Positions 1-9,272 of a DNA stretch of 64,000 nucleotides are shown in pieces. Made by a program: the position numbers and the translations under genes. Source of the DNA: Salinibacter pepae (GTDB lineage: Bacteria; Bacteroidota; Rhodothermia; Rhodothermales; Salinibacteraceae); NCBI RefSeq assembly GCF_947077775.1, contig NZ_CAMTTE010000001.1, positions 2,384,501 to 2,448,500 on the forward strand. The letters run 5' to 3'. A model generated the notes under the pieces. The model ran no database searches. It saw only the letters and a list, made by a program, of their open reading frames with translations, and had not been told where the DNA came from. Position 1 is the first letter of the stretch, and each line of letters begins with the position of its first letter.

Positions 1-66
1 TCCGGTTCTGACTGCGGGCCCACCCCGATCTCCTCTGCTTTCCCCCTTACTCCACATACTTCCGCC

Positions 67-1692
67 ATGTCGTTTCTGACTCGCTCGCGAATTGCTCGTG
101 TTGCTTCCCTCCTCTCCGTCGGAGTGCTGGCACTCGTCCTCCTGTCCTGCGATGGAGTGGGGGACTTCGGGGACACGAACGAGGACCCCACGACCGCCAA
201 TGATCCGAACCCGGACCTGGAGTTCACAACGCTCCAGCTCGGGGTCTCTGGGAGCCGGTTTGATATGTGGCGCACGAATCTGATCTACACGATGCCGATC
301 GTGCAGCACATCGCAAACCCGGGCTTCTACGCGGGCAATTTCAACCAGTACGTGGGGGCCTGGTCGGCGTCCCTCTTCGACACGCGGTACGGAGGCGGGC
401 CCAATGGGTCGAATTTTCTCCGCACCGTGACCAACGCGGAGAATCTCATCAACGAGCTGGAGGGAAAACCCGAGCAGGTCAACCGGCTGGCGGCCACCCG
501 CATCATGCGCGTGCTCACGTTTCAGCGCCTCACCGATGTCTACGGGGACATTCCCTACTTCGAGGCGGGGCAGGGCGCGCTGGAGGGCGAATTCACGCCC
601 CACTACACACGCCAGGACAGCATTTACATGGACCTGCACGATGAGCTCCGGGCGGCGGTTGACCAGTTCGAGGCGTCGCAGCCCACGTTCGGGAGCGCAG
701 ATCTGTTCTTCGGGGGCGACATCGAGCAGTGGAAACGATTCGCCAACTCGCTGCAGTTGCGCCTGGCCCTCCGTGTCGTGAAGGTGCGGCCGGACCTGGC
801 ACAGAGCTGGGCCGAGGAGGCGGTCAACGCCGACGGGGGGGTCATGCAGAGTGTCGACGATGATGCCTACGTGCCTCACCAATCGGGGCCGTCGGGCGGT
901 CCGGCAGGCTTCAACACGAACGCCCACAGTGAGGTCATGCAGAGCTTCCCGGGACAGTGGCTCAGCGAGACGTTCGTGGATTGGATGAAGGAGAACGGCG
1001 ACCCCCGTCTCACCGAGTATGGAGCGCTCGCTCCGGGGGGGCTCGACAGTGCGCTGGTCGAGGATCCGGCCCAGCAGCGCGGTATGCCCAACGGGTTTGA
1101 TAACAACGAACTCGCGGCGAGCAACGAGTACACCGACGCCCTCGATCAGTACACGCGCATCCACCCGAACCTTCGGGACCGAAACGACCCGATGTTCTTC
1201 CAGACCTATGCGGAGGTCGAGCTGATGCTTGCCGAGGCGGCGGTGCGGGGCTGGAACGTGCCCGGATCGGCGGAGGCCCACTACGAAGCAGGGGTGCGGG
1301 CGGCCATGAACTATATCACCCGGTACGGAGAGAACACGAGCGTGAGCGATTCGGAGATCACCCAGTATCTCTCCGACAATTCTCTCCCGAGTGGACGAGA
1401 AGCGCGCCTGCGGGCGATCAACAACCAGTACTGGGCGGCGACCTTCTTCAACGGGATCGAATCCTGGTCGAACTGGCGTCGGTCGGGCTACCCGGAGCTG
1501 ACTCCTGCTCCGGAGGAAGGGGACACCGGCGGCCAGTTCATTCGGCGTCTGGACTATCCACAGGACGAGAGGGACCTCAACGGCGACAACTACCAGGAGG
1601 CCCGCGAGCGGCAGAACATCACGCAGTCGAACCGCCTCACGGCGCGGGTGTGGTGGGACTGTGGGGCGTACGCCGACCAGTGCGCCGAATGA
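67..1692 (+). CDS. SusD/RagB-family outer-membrane lipoprotein
   Basis: 541 aa. The N-terminus has a basic n-region, a hydrophobic stretch and a lipobox ending LLSC (Cys at about residue 28), followed by an Asp-rich tether, so it should be a surface or outer-membrane lipoprotein. The rest reads as a SusD/RagB glycan-binding subunit: an N-terminal TPR-like helical part (ITRVLTFQRLTDVYGDIPYFEA-type region near residues 145-165) and the conserved late segment around 'LMLAEAAVRGW'. In this family SusD lids a TonB-dependent SusC porin, which would lie just upstream, outside the window. The adjoining GH20 enzyme suggests amino-sugar glycans as ligand (inference). Family call is firm, substrate is not. 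Confidence 0.88.
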   Translation: MSFLTRSRIARVASLLSVGVLALVLLSCDGVGDFGDTNEDPTTANDPNPDLEFTTLQLGVSGSRFDMWRTNLIYTMPIVQHIANPGFYAGNFNQYVGAWSASLFDTRYGGGPNGSNFLRTVTNAENLINELEGKPEQVNRLAATRIMRVLTFQRLTDVYGDIPYFEAGQGALEGEFTPHYTRQDSIYMDLHDELRAAVDQFEASQPTFGSADLFFGGDIEQWKRFANSLQLRLALRVVKVRPDLAQSWAEEAVNADGGVMQSVDDDAYVPHQSGPSGGPAGFNTNAHSEVMQSFPGQWLSETFVDWMKENGDPRLTEYGALAPGGLDSALVEDPAQQRGMPNGFDNNELAASNEYTDALDQYTRIHPNLRDRNDPMFFQTYAEVELMLAEAAVRGWNVPGSAEAHYEAGVRAAMNYITRYGENTSVSDSEITQYLSDNSLPSGREARLRAINNQYWAATFFNGIESWSNWRRSGYPELTPAPEEGDTGGQFIRRLDYPQDERDLNGDNYQEARERQNITQSNRLTARVWWDCGAYADQCAE

Positions 1693-1730
1693 GCTCGGGG
1701 GCCTGCCGTTTCCGCCGAGAAAACCACAGG

Positions 1731-1757
1731 GGAGGGCCTCCACGGCCCTCCTTTTTT
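1731..1757 (+). terminator. Rho-independent terminator after susD
   Basis: A perfect 8-bp GC-rich stem (GGAGGGCC, 1731-1738, with GGCCCTCC, 1744-1751) with a 5-nt loop is followed directly by six T residues (1752-1757). It lies between the susD stop and the GH20 start, so the hexosaminidase may be transcribed separately or by read-through. Confidence 0.85.
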
Positions 1758-1792
1758 CTTTGCTTGTTTTCCGCCTGCGCTCCGCCCGCTCC

Positions 1793-4417
1793 ATGCGTTA
1801 CACTTTGCTTTCCGTCTTCCTTCTGCTTTTTGGCGGGCCCTTGGCCGCGCACGCCCAGCCCGACGCCGCGCATCCGTCCGCCGACGCGCTTTCCATCCGC
1901 TGGGGCGTGGAGACGAATCGGGTGGACGACGGAAACCGATTTCGGTCGTCGTTCACGATTGCGAACCACGGGGACGTGGCGCTGGGGGCGACCCAGTGGA
2001 CGCTCTACTTCAACTTCTCGCGCCAGATCGACCCGGCGAGCGTGACGGCGCCGGTGCGCATCACGCGGATCAACGGCGACTTCTATCGGCTGGAGCCGGA
2101 CGCCGACTTCACCCCGATCGAGCCCGGCGACCAGCTGCAATTCACGGTCGAGGCCACCGGGTCGGTCATCAAGCGCATCGATGCCCCGGCCGGCTTCTAC
2201 GTCGTGTTCAGGGACGCGGAGGGCCGACCCGGGCCGCCCGCCGCCGTGTCGGACGTGACGGTCGAGCCCTTCACCCGTCCCGCCCAGACGTCCCGGGGCC
2301 CGAACGACGCATGGCCCGTCCCGACCCCCGCGACCCGGTACGCGGACCACCGCTCCCTCACGGCCCGCCCGCCCGACGCGGAGGGCCGCATTGTGCCGAC
2401 GCCGGACTCCATCCACCGGCGCCCCGGGGCGTTTGCGCTCCGGGCGGACGCGACCATCCGCTACGAGGCGGGGCTGGCCGCCGAGGCCCGCCAGCTCGCG
2501 GACGGACTGGCCGACGTGCTGGGACGACGGCCCCGAACGACACGGACGGATTCGGCCGCCGCCATCACACTCCGCCGCGCGGAGGGGACGCCGCCCGCCG
2601 TCGATACGGCGTCGGCCGAGGCCTACCGGCTCACGGTCGATCCGGACACGGGCATCGTCATCACGGGCGCGACCGACGCGGGCGTGTTCTACGGGGGGCA
2701 AAGCCTGGAGGCCTGGCTCCCGGTGGCGGCCTACCGGGCGCCGTCGTCGCCGGTGGACGTGCCTGCCGTCCAGGTTCTGGACGCGCCCCGATTCGGCTAT
2801 CGGGGGCTCCACCTCGACGTGGCGCGCAACATGCAGTCGGTGGCGGCGGTGAAGCGGCTGCTCGACGTGATGGCGTTCTACAAGCTGAACACCTTTCACT
2901 TCCACCTCACCGACGACGAGGGGTGGCGCCTCGCCGTCGAGGGCCTGCCCGAGCTGACCCGCGTCGGGGGGCGCCGCGGCCATACGCTTACTGAGCAGGA
3001 TCACCTGATGCCGTCCTACGGGTCGGGGCCCAACCCCAGTCCCACCGCCTCTGCCGGGAGCGGGTGGTACAGCCAGGCGGACTATCTCGAGATTCTCCGG
3101 TACGCCGCGGCGCGACACATCACCGTGCTCCCCGAGATCGACGTGCCCGGACACGCCCGGGCCGCCATCCAGGCCATGGAGGCCCGGACGGGCCGACTCC
3201 GGGCGGACGGCGACACGGCGGCGGCGCGGCGCTACCGGCTGCATGACCCAGACGATGCGTCGACCTACGAGTCGGTGCAGGGCTGGGACGACAACGTGAT
3301 GAACGTCTGCCAGCCGTCGACCTACCGCTTCCTCACGGCCGTCGTGGACGAACTTCGGGGGTTGCACGACACGGCGGGGGCGCCGCTCCCGGCCGTCCAC
3401 GTGGGCGGGGACGAGGTGCCGGCGGGCGCGTGGGCGGGGTCTCCCATCTGCGACGATTACATCACGCGCACCGAGGGGGTCGATGGGGCCGACGATCTCT
3501 TCGGGCACTTCCTGGGCCGGTTTCAGGACACACTCGCCACGCGGGGGATCGCCATGGCGGGGTGGGAAGAGGTGGGGCTGGAAGAGGCCGATCACCGGTC
3601 CGCAGCCACGACCCCGAACGAGGCCCTGGTCGACGAGGGCGTCCGGCCCTACGTCTGGAGCAACATCTGGGGCGGCGGGACGGAGGACCGCGCCTACCGG
3701 CTGGCCAATGCGGGCTACGACGTGGTGATGTCACAGGCCACCAACTTTTATTTCGACATGGCCTACAACAAGCACCCCCGCGAGGACGGCTACTACTGGG
3801 CCGGCTTCGTCGATACGAAGGCCCCGTTTGCCTTCGTGCCGTTCGACCTCTACAAGAGCGCCGACCGCACGAGGATGGGGCACCCCATCGACCCCGATAC
3901 GGCCTTCGCCGACCACGCGCGCCTGGCCGACACCGCGCGGAACAACATTCGGGGCCTGCAGGGACAGCTCTGGGGGGAGACCCTGCGCGACACCGACCGG
4001 ATGGAGTACATGGCCGTCCCGCGGCTTCTGAGCCTCGCCGAACGGGCGTGGGCCCCGCGGCCCGGCTGGGCCACGCTCGACGACAGCGGAGCCCTCCGGG
4101 CCCGGCGGGCCGAGGCATGGACGGCGTTTGCAAATCGGCTCGGGCACCGTGAGCTGCCCCGCCTGAGCATTCGCCATCCGGACTGGTCGTACCGGCTTCC
4201 CCCGCCCGGGGCCACGGTGGAGGCGGGCACGCTGAGGGCGAACGTGGCCCTGCCCGGGCTGGCGGTCCGCTACACCACCGACGGCACCCGCCCGACCGCC
4301 ACGTCGCCCCGATACACCGGCCCGGTCTCGGTCCCTGAGGGGGCCCCCGTCCGACTGCGGACGTTCGACACGCTGGGGCGGGGCGGCCGGACCGTCACGG
4401 TCCCCACGTCCCCGTAG
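1793..4417 (+). CDS. Secreted beta-N-acetylhexosaminidase (GH20)
   Basis: 874 aa from the ATG at 1793, chosen because it begins a clean signal peptide (MRYTLLSVFLLLFGG...AHAQ); longer in-frame extensions overlap the terminator. Domain order: N-terminal chitobiase/hexosaminidase carbohydrate-binding domain (about 25-150), GH20b domain (about 200-330), GH20 TIM barrel (about 335-780) and a C-terminal chitobiase-type Ig-like domain (about 800-870, YTTDGTRPT). The catalytic Asp-Glu pair of GH20 is visible in HVGGDEVP (D540, E541), as is the substrate-binding FHFHLTDDEGWR segment. It should release terminal GlcNAc/GalNAc from chitooligosaccharides, glycans or murein fragments in the periplasm or outside the cell. 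It sits with SusD, a LacI regulator, symporters, a NagZ-like enzyme and a sugar kinase. Confidence 0.95.
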   Translation: MRYTLLSVFLLLFGGPLAAHAQPDAAHPSADALSIRWGVETNRVDDGNRFRSSFTIANHGDVALGATQWTLYFNFSRQIDPASVTAPVRITRINGDFYRLEPDADFTPIEPGDQLQFTVEATGSVIKRIDAPAGFYVVFRDAEGRPGPPAAVSDVTVEPFTRPAQTSRGPNDAWPVPTPATRYADHRSLTARPPDAEGRIVPTPDSIHRRPGAFALRADATIRYEAGLAAEARQLADGLADVLGRRPRTTRTDSAAAITLRRAEGTPPAVDTASAEAYRLTVDPDTGIVITGATDAGVFYGGQSLEAWLPVAAYRAPSSPVDVPAVQVLDAPRFGYRGLHLDVARNMQSVAAVKRLLDVMAFYKLNTFHFHLTDDEGWRLAVEGLPELTRVGGRRGHTLTEQDHLMPSYGSGPNPSPTASAGSGWYSQADYLEILRYAAARHITVLPEIDVPGHARAAIQAMEARTGRLRADGDTAAARRYRLHDPDDASTYESVQGWDDNVMNVCQPSTYRFLTAVVDELRGLHDTAGAPLPAVHVGGDEVPAGAWAGSPICDDYITRTEGVDGADDLFGHFLGRFQDTLATRGIAMAGWEEVGLEEADHRSAATTPNEALVDEGVRPYVWSNIWGGGTEDRAYRLANAGYDVVMSQATNFYFDMAYNKHPREDGYYWAGFVDTKAPFAFVPFDLYKSADRTRMGHPIDPDTAFADHARLADTARNNIRGLQGQLWGETLRDTDRMEYMAVPRLLSLAERAWAPRPGWATLDDSGALRARRAEAWTAFANRLGHRELPRLSIRHPDWSYRLPPPGATVEAGTLRANVALPGLAVRYTTDGTRPTATSPRYTGPVSVPEGAPVRLRTFDTLGRGGRTVTVPTSP

Positions 4418-4560
4418 GACTTGCGACGGGGGCTGTCCCGCCGCGAAGCGGATGGAGCGTGGGGGAGGCGCGTCCGGTCCCGGGGGCAGAATGAGGCCGG
4501 CCGCGCGGGGGGCGAGAAAAGGCGGTCCGGGGGGCGTACGCCGTCGAGGCACTCCACGGG

Positions 4561-4589
4561 TTGTCTCCTTCGTTCCGACGTCCTATCTT
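4561..4589 (+). promoter_or_regulatory. Candidate sigma-70-like promoter of the LacI gene
   Basis: TTGTCT (4561-4566) and TATCTT (4584-4589) are separated by 17 bp in the 275-bp gap before the regulator gene; the surrounding few bases are unusually AT-rich (CTTATAAATA). Inferred from sequence only. Confidence 0.4.
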
Positions 4590-4692
4590 ATAAATACGGC
4601 AAAGTCCCTGTCTCCGGAGGCCCAGTGCCGCCCCCTCGGTTCTGTGTGCGCGATGGGTTCGTCGACTTTTTAACACTCGCCCCAATCTCGCC

Positions 4693-5718
4693 ATGGAGGA
4701 CGACATGACCATTGATCAGGTGGCCGAGCTGGCGTACGTCTCCCGGTCGGTGGTGTCCCGCGTGCTGAACGACCACCCCAACGTCAGCGAGGAGGCCCGA
4801 GAGCGGGTGATGCGGGTGATCGAAGAGCACGACTACCGCCCCAGCTCGGTGGCCCGGAGCCTCGCCACCGACCGCTCCTTCGAGATTAGTGTGCTGACCC
4901 CCCGGCGGGGAGACGAGTCGCTGGCCAACGGCTACTGGCCGCTGCTGTACTCGGGGCTCTTCGAGCGGTGCCTGGAGCGTGGGTATTTCGTATCGCTGTC
5001 GATGGTCTCCGACCGGATGGAAGACGAGATTGAGGACCGGGCCCGGGATTCCCGGTTCGACGGGTACGTCCTGGTGACGACGGAGGTTACGGACCTCGTG
5101 GCGTCGACGCTCGAGGCGGACGGGGCGCCGACGGTGCTCATCGGACAGGACACGAGCTGGGACGCGTTCAGCTCCGTCGACATCGACAACGAGCAAGGGG
5201 GGTACGAGGCGGGCCGTCACCTCTGCGACCTCGGGTACGAAGAGATCGGGTTGATTCTGGGAAGTCGGGCCCTGGAGGAGTCCGCACACCGGCGACAGGG
5301 CGTCGAGCGGGCCCTGTCGGAGGCCGGGATTGCAGTGTCGGACCGGCACGTCGCCGAGGGGGACTACTCCCAAGAGAGCGGGCACTCCATCGTCCGGGCG
5401 TGGGCGGAACAGGGGCGGATGCCCCGGGCCCTGTTCTGTGCCAGCGACACGATGGCGATGGGCGCCCTGCTCGCGCTCAACGAGGCCGGCTACGCGGTCC
5501 CCGACGAGGTCGCACTCGTCGGGTTCGACGACCTGCCCGCTGCCCAGTACACCATTCCCCCGCTTACGACCGTCCGCCAGCCGGTGTACGAGAAGGGACA
5601 GGCGGCGATCGACCTGCTCATCGACCACATCGAAAACGCCGAGCCCGATCCCGAGCACACGGAGCTTGAGCCGGAGCTCGTGGTACGGCAGAGCTGCGGG
5701 GCCCGGCAGAACCCGTAG
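4693..5718 (+). CDS. LacI/PurR-family transcriptional regulator
   Basis: 341 aa. An N-terminal LacI helix-turn-helix (MTIDQVAELAYVSRSVVSRVLN, with the hinge ...YRPSSVARSLAT near residues 50-62) precedes a periplasmic-binding-protein-like effector domain (about 65-335, ending in VGFDDLPAAQYTIPPLTTVRQP, the family's typical dimer/ligand segment). A second ATG four codons in (4705) is equally plausible and closer to the usual family start. It is flanked by a hexosaminidase and a carbohydrate-binding protein. LacI-type palindromes with a central CG occur at 5850 and 12410, so it probably represses the amino-sugar genes here, with an amino sugar or phosphosugar as inducer (inference). Confidence 0.93.
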   Translation: MEDDMTIDQVAELAYVSRSVVSRVLNDHPNVSEEARERVMRVIEEHDYRPSSVARSLATDRSFEISVLTPRRGDESLANGYWPLLYSGLFERCLERGYFVSLSMVSDRMEDEIEDRARDSRFDGYVLVTTEVTDLVASTLEADGAPTVLIGQDTSWDAFSSVDIDNEQGGYEAGRHLCDLGYEEIGLILGSRALEESAHRRQGVERALSEAGIAVSDRHVAEGDYSQESGHSIVRAWAEQGRMPRALFCASDTMAMGALLALNEAGYAVPDEVALVGFDDLPAAQYTIPPLTTVRQPVYEKGQAAIDLLIDHIENAEPDPEHTELEPELVVRQSCGARQNP

Positions 5719-5849
5719 CTTGGGGGCCCCACGGCGGAACGTCCCGCGGCCGAAACAGACGACGGACATCCCACCACGAAGACCGCAGGCGGGGGCTCGG
5801 TCGAACGATGCGTCGCCTCGTGACGCCCCTCATTTTGCCACCGAGGGTT

Positions 5850-5863
5850 TGGAAGCGGTTCCG
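5850..5863. promoter_or_regulatory. Probable LacI-family operator upstream of CBM9-like gene
   Basis: TGGAAGCGGTTCCG is a near-perfect 14-bp palindrome with the central CG typical of LacI-family sites (pattern TGGAA-S-CG-S-TTCCA, 13 of 14 positions). It lies about 80 bp before the next gene and 130 bp after the LacI gene. A matching site occurs at 12410-12423. The rest of the 223-bp gap shows nothing else I can name. Confidence 0.5.
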
Positions 5864-5941
5864 ATTTTCCGTCCCCATTGCGGACCGATCCTGTGCCTTC
5901 TATTCTGTGGGGCGCTGCTTTTCCCGTCGGCCCGCGGTTCC

Positions 5942-7072
5942 ATGCGACGCTTTCTCTTGACGACGATCGTCGGCGTTTTCGTTCTCGTCCTCGCAGGGGG
6001 CGAGTCGGTCTCCGCCCTGGTGGGGCGGCCCTCGGGGGACGCCGCGAACAACAATCCCGAGAGCGAGGCGCCCCCGCGCACCTACGCCATCTACCGCGCG
6101 TCCGGACCGATTGCGGTGGACGGGCGGCTCGACGAACGCGACTGGGCCGCGGCGCCGTGGACCGCCGACTTCGTCGACATTCGTGGGCGCGACGCCCCGA
6201 CGCCGCGGTTCCGCACCCGGGCCAAGATGCTGTGGGACGACGAGGCCCTTTACGTGGCGGCCTCCCTCGAGGAGCCGGACGTGTGGGGCACCCTCACCCA
6301 GCGGGACACGGTGGTGTACTACGACGATGACTTCGAGGTCTTCATCGACCCCAACGGAACGACGCACAACTACTACGAGGTGGAGGTGAACGCGCTCGAG
6401 ACCGTGTGGGACCTGATGCTCCTGAAGCCCTACCGCGACGGCGGACCGGCCGTCGACGCCTGGGACGTACGGGGCATCGACGCGGCCGTGCACGTGCAGG
6501 GCACACTCAACGACCCCTCGGACACCGACGACGGGTGGACGGTGGAGATAAAGCTGCCGTGGTCGTCGTTGGAAGAGGCCGCTCCCGGCGGACGTCCGCC
6601 CCAGGCCGGCGAGCAGTGGCGCCTCAACTTCTCGCGGGTCGACTGGCCCCTTGCCGTCAAGAATGGCACCTACGAAAAGGACCTCGACACCACGAAGGCG
6701 CATCCGGAGCGCAACTGGGTGTGGTCGCCGCAGGGAGCCATCGACATGCACCGGCCCGAACACTGGGGCATCGTGCAGTTCGCGGACGCCGAGGTCGGCA
6801 CCGCGACCGTGTCCGTCGACGAGCGCCCCAATCGGCGCGTCAAGGCGGCCCTGCGGCGCCTCTACCACCGTCAGCGGGCGCACCACGAGGCGCATGGCAC
6901 GTACGCCGGGTCCCTCGCGGCCCTCAACGCCTCGAACGTGCAGCTTCCCGAGCGCGATTTTGCCCCCACGCTCCGCACGACCCAGACGATGTACGAAATC
7001 GCGGCGCCCGGGGCGGAGGGAACGACCGTGCACATCCGTCAGGACGGAAAGGTCTGGGTGACCGGGGAGTGA
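5942..7072 (+). CDS. Secreted carbohydrate-binding (CBM9-like) protein
   Basis: 376 aa from the ATG at 5942, which opens a signal peptide (MRRFLLTTIVGVFVLVLAGG). Residues of about 50-270 match the family 9 carbohydrate-binding-module-like fold: the opening 'I.VDGRLDE..WAAAPW', 'KMLWDDEALYVAASLEEPDVW', 'DDDFEVFIDPNGTTHNYYEVEVNAL', then 'WTVEIKLPWSSL' and 'EQWRLNFSR'. The last 100 residues are a poorly conserved tail. No catalytic residues are evident. Such proteins often accompany glycan-degrading loci in Bacteroidota, and the neighbours (LacI regulator, symporter, hexosaminidase) fit. The exact ligand is unknown. Confidence 0.85.
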   Translation: MRRFLLTTIVGVFVLVLAGGESVSALVGRPSGDAANNNPESEAPPRTYAIYRASGPIAVDGRLDERDWAAAPWTADFVDIRGRDAPTPRFRTRAKMLWDDEALYVAASLEEPDVWGTLTQRDTVVYYDDDFEVFIDPNGTTHNYYEVEVNALETVWDLMLLKPYRDGGPAVDAWDVRGIDAAVHVQGTLNDPSDTDDGWTVEIKLPWSSLEEAAPGGRPPQAGEQWRLNFSRVDWPLAVKNGTYEKDLDTTKAHPERNWVWSPQGAIDMHRPEHWGIVQFADAEVGTATVSVDERPNRRVKAALRRLYHRQRAHHEAHGTYAGSLAALNASNVQLPERDFAPTLRTTQTMYEIAAPGAEGTTVHIRQDGKVWVTGE

Positions 7073-7380
7073 GGCCGGAGGAGGACGGCGCCCACACGTC
7101 GAACTGAGCAGCCGTTTTGCGTCTCGCCATGACCAGTTGGCAGCGATCTTTGGACCCCACTGTGGAGCCGGCTCGGACTGTGAAACTCGGGGCCCGGACC
7201 GATCCGAATACCCGAAATCGAGCGGAGGAAGAGGGCGTTGAGTCACAGTCGTCGACCGGCGGGCCCTGGGCGCGCCGCCGTGGACGCTCCCGCATGGGAC
7301 GGCCCGTGCCCGAGGCCGCCTGACCCCTCCGCCCGCGCCGTCTCTCTGTTTGTTTTTCCTGGTTGGCCCCGCCCCTGTCC
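7073..7380. other. 308-bp gap, no recognised feature
   Basis: Between the CBM9-like gene and the symporter I see no convincing coding frame, hairpin-plus-T terminator, operator palindrome or promoter. The first 18 bases before 7381 could alternatively be the 5' end of the symporter gene if a TTG start at 7363 is used. Confidence 0.4.
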
Positions 7381-9225
7381 GTGACAAGCTTCGACTGGTT
7401 TTTTGTCGCCGCCTACCTGATCCTCTCCTTTGGCATCGCGCTCTACTTCTACCAGCGGGCCGGGGAGGACACCTCGGAGTTCTTTCTGTCGGGCCGCGCG
7501 ATGCCCTGGTGGCTGGCCGGGACGAGCATGGTGGCCACCACGTTTGCCGTCGACACGCCGCTTCTGGTGACGGAGATTGTGGCCCAGAACGGCATCGCGG
7601 GCAACTGGCTCTGGTGGAACGCCGCCATCGGGGGGATGCTTACCGTCTTCTTCTTTGCCCGCCTCTGGCGCCGAAGCGGCGTCATGACGGACGTGGAGTT
7701 CGTCGAATTCCGATACAGCGGGCGGGTGGCCGCGTGGCTGCGTGGCCTGAAGGCGCTCTTTTTCGGCCTTCTGCTGAACATCCTCATCATCGGGTGGGTG
7801 TCGCTGGCGATGGAGACGGTGATCGACCGGCTCTTCCCCGACCTCACCCTGTTCGGGCAGGCGGCGTTTTCGGTGCTGGGGCGGGAGATGAGCGCGGCGC
7901 TCGTGGTGACGGGCGGGCTGATCCTGCTGGTGGCCGTCTACGCGCTGCTGTCGGGGCTCTGGGGCGTGATGGTGACGGACCTGTTCCAGTTCGTGGTGGC
8001 GATGGGGGGCACGATTGCGCTCGCCGTGCTCGTGCTCGACATGCCGGAGATTGGCGGGGTGGCGGGCCTTCGCGAGCAGCTTCCGGACGAGACGTTCAAC
8101 CTGCTGCCCACGATCGGCGGGGCGGCGGAGGGGGCCGCCACCTTTTCGCTCTCGGCGCTGGCCTTCGCGGCGTACGCCGGGGTGCAGTGGTGGGCCAGCT
8201 GGTATCCAGGGGCCGAGCCGGGCGGCGGCGGCTACATCGCGCAGCGCATGATGAGCGCGAAGGACGAGCCGAATGCCCTCTTCGCCACGCTCTGGTACAC
8301 CATCGCCCACTTCTGCCTGCGCCCCTGGCCCTGGATCATCGTGGCGCTGGCCGCACTGGTGCTGTACCCGGACCTCGACGAGCCGCGCGCCGGGTTCGTC
8401 CTGGTGATGAAGGACGTGCTGCCGCCCGGCCTGCTCGGGCTCCTCTTCGCGTCCTTCCTGGCGGCGTTCATGAGCACGGTGTCCACGCAGCTGAACTGGG
8501 GCGTTTCGTACCTCGTCAACGACTTCTGGGGGCGCTTCGTGCGGCCCGACGCGGACGAGGCCCACTACGTGCGCGTCTCGCGGGTCCTCACGTTCGGGGT
8601 GGCCCTGCTGAGCCTCGTCGTCACCCTCTTCCTGGACACCATCGCCGAGGCGTGGGGCCTGCTGCTGTCCGCCTCCGCCGGGCTGGGGCTCGTTCTCATC
8701 CTGCGCTGGTACTGGTGGCGCGTAAATGCGTGGAGCGAGATGGCGGCCACCCTGGCCCCGATCGGGCTGACCGTGACGGCCCTCGTGCTCAACGTGTTTG
8801 GGGTGCAGGTGCCGGGCCTGCAGGCGGACTTTCCCCTGAACCTCTACTCGGTGGTCGGGTTTACGACGGTCGTCTGGCTCGCGGCCACCTTCCTCACGCG
8901 CCCGACCGACGCGGAGACGCTCGATGCGTTCTACCGGACGGTCCATCCCGGCGGGCCCGGCTGGACGCCCGTGGCGGAGCGACACCCCGACGTGACGCCG
9001 GACTCCGGGCTCGGGCGCCTAGCGCTCGACTGGCTCGTGGGGGTCGTGCTCGTGTACAGCACCCTCTTCGGCACCGGGTATCTCATTCTGGGGTGGACGC
9101 TCTGGGGCGCCGGCTGCATCGCGGTCGCGCTGACGGCGGCGGCGTACCTGTGGCGGGACCTGCAGCGGGACGAGATCTCGCTGATTGAAATGAAAGAGGA
9201 GAAGGACGCGACGGAAGAACGATAG
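7381..9225 (+). CDS. Sodium:solute symporter (SSS family)
   Basis: 614 aa from a GTG at 7381 (MTSFDWFFVAAYLILSFG...); a TTG at 7363 would add six residues before the first membrane segment. About 13-14 hydrophobic segments span the protein. SSS hallmarks include an early 'EFFLSGRAMPWWLAGTSMVATTFAVDTPL' segment (Na+-site region), 'GLWGVMVTDLFQFVVAMGGT' and 'ASFLAAFMSTVSTQLNWGVSYLVNDFW'. It imports a small organic solute, often a sugar, with Na+ across the inner membrane. Context between a CBM9-like protein and a GlcNAc-releasing enzyme points to an amino sugar or muropeptide sugar (inference). Na+ coupling suits a halophile. Confidence 0.92.
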   Translation: MTSFDWFFVAAYLILSFGIALYFYQRAGEDTSEFFLSGRAMPWWLAGTSMVATTFAVDTPLLVTEIVAQNGIAGNWLWWNAAIGGMLTVFFFARLWRRSGVMTDVEFVEFRYSGRVAAWLRGLKALFFGLLLNILIIGWVSLAMETVIDRLFPDLTLFGQAAFSVLGREMSAALVVTGGLILLVAVYALLSGLWGVMVTDLFQFVVAMGGTIALAVLVLDMPEIGGVAGLREQLPDETFNLLPTIGGAAEGAATFSLSALAFAAYAGVQWWASWYPGAEPGGGGYIAQRMMSAKDEPNALFATLWYTIAHFCLRPWPWIIVALAALVLYPDLDEPRAGFVLVMKDVLPPGLLGLLFASFLAAFMSTVSTQLNWGVSYLVNDFWGRFVRPDADEAHYVRVSRVLTFGVALLSLVVTLFLDTIAEAWGLLLSASAGLGLVLILRWYWWRVNAWSEMAATLAPIGLTVTALVLNVFGVQVPGLQADFPLNLYSVVGFTTVVWLAATFLTRPTDAETLDAFYRTVHPGGPGWTPVAERHPDVTPDSGLGRLALDWLVGVVLVYSTLFGTGYLILGWTLWGAGCIAVALTAAAYLWRDLQRDEISLIEMKEEKDATEER

Positions 9226-9272
9226 GGGGAAAGAGGGGGAGTCTGCGTGTTTTCTGAACGGCTTGTGCCACC

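Noticed and set aside
1637-3595. Very long open frame on the minus strand opposite the GH20 gene (and similar ones opposite most genes)
   Set aside because: High-GC antisense shadows: Arg/Gly/Pro/His-rich low-complexity translations, no domain or signal sequence, while the opposite strand encodes clear enzymes.
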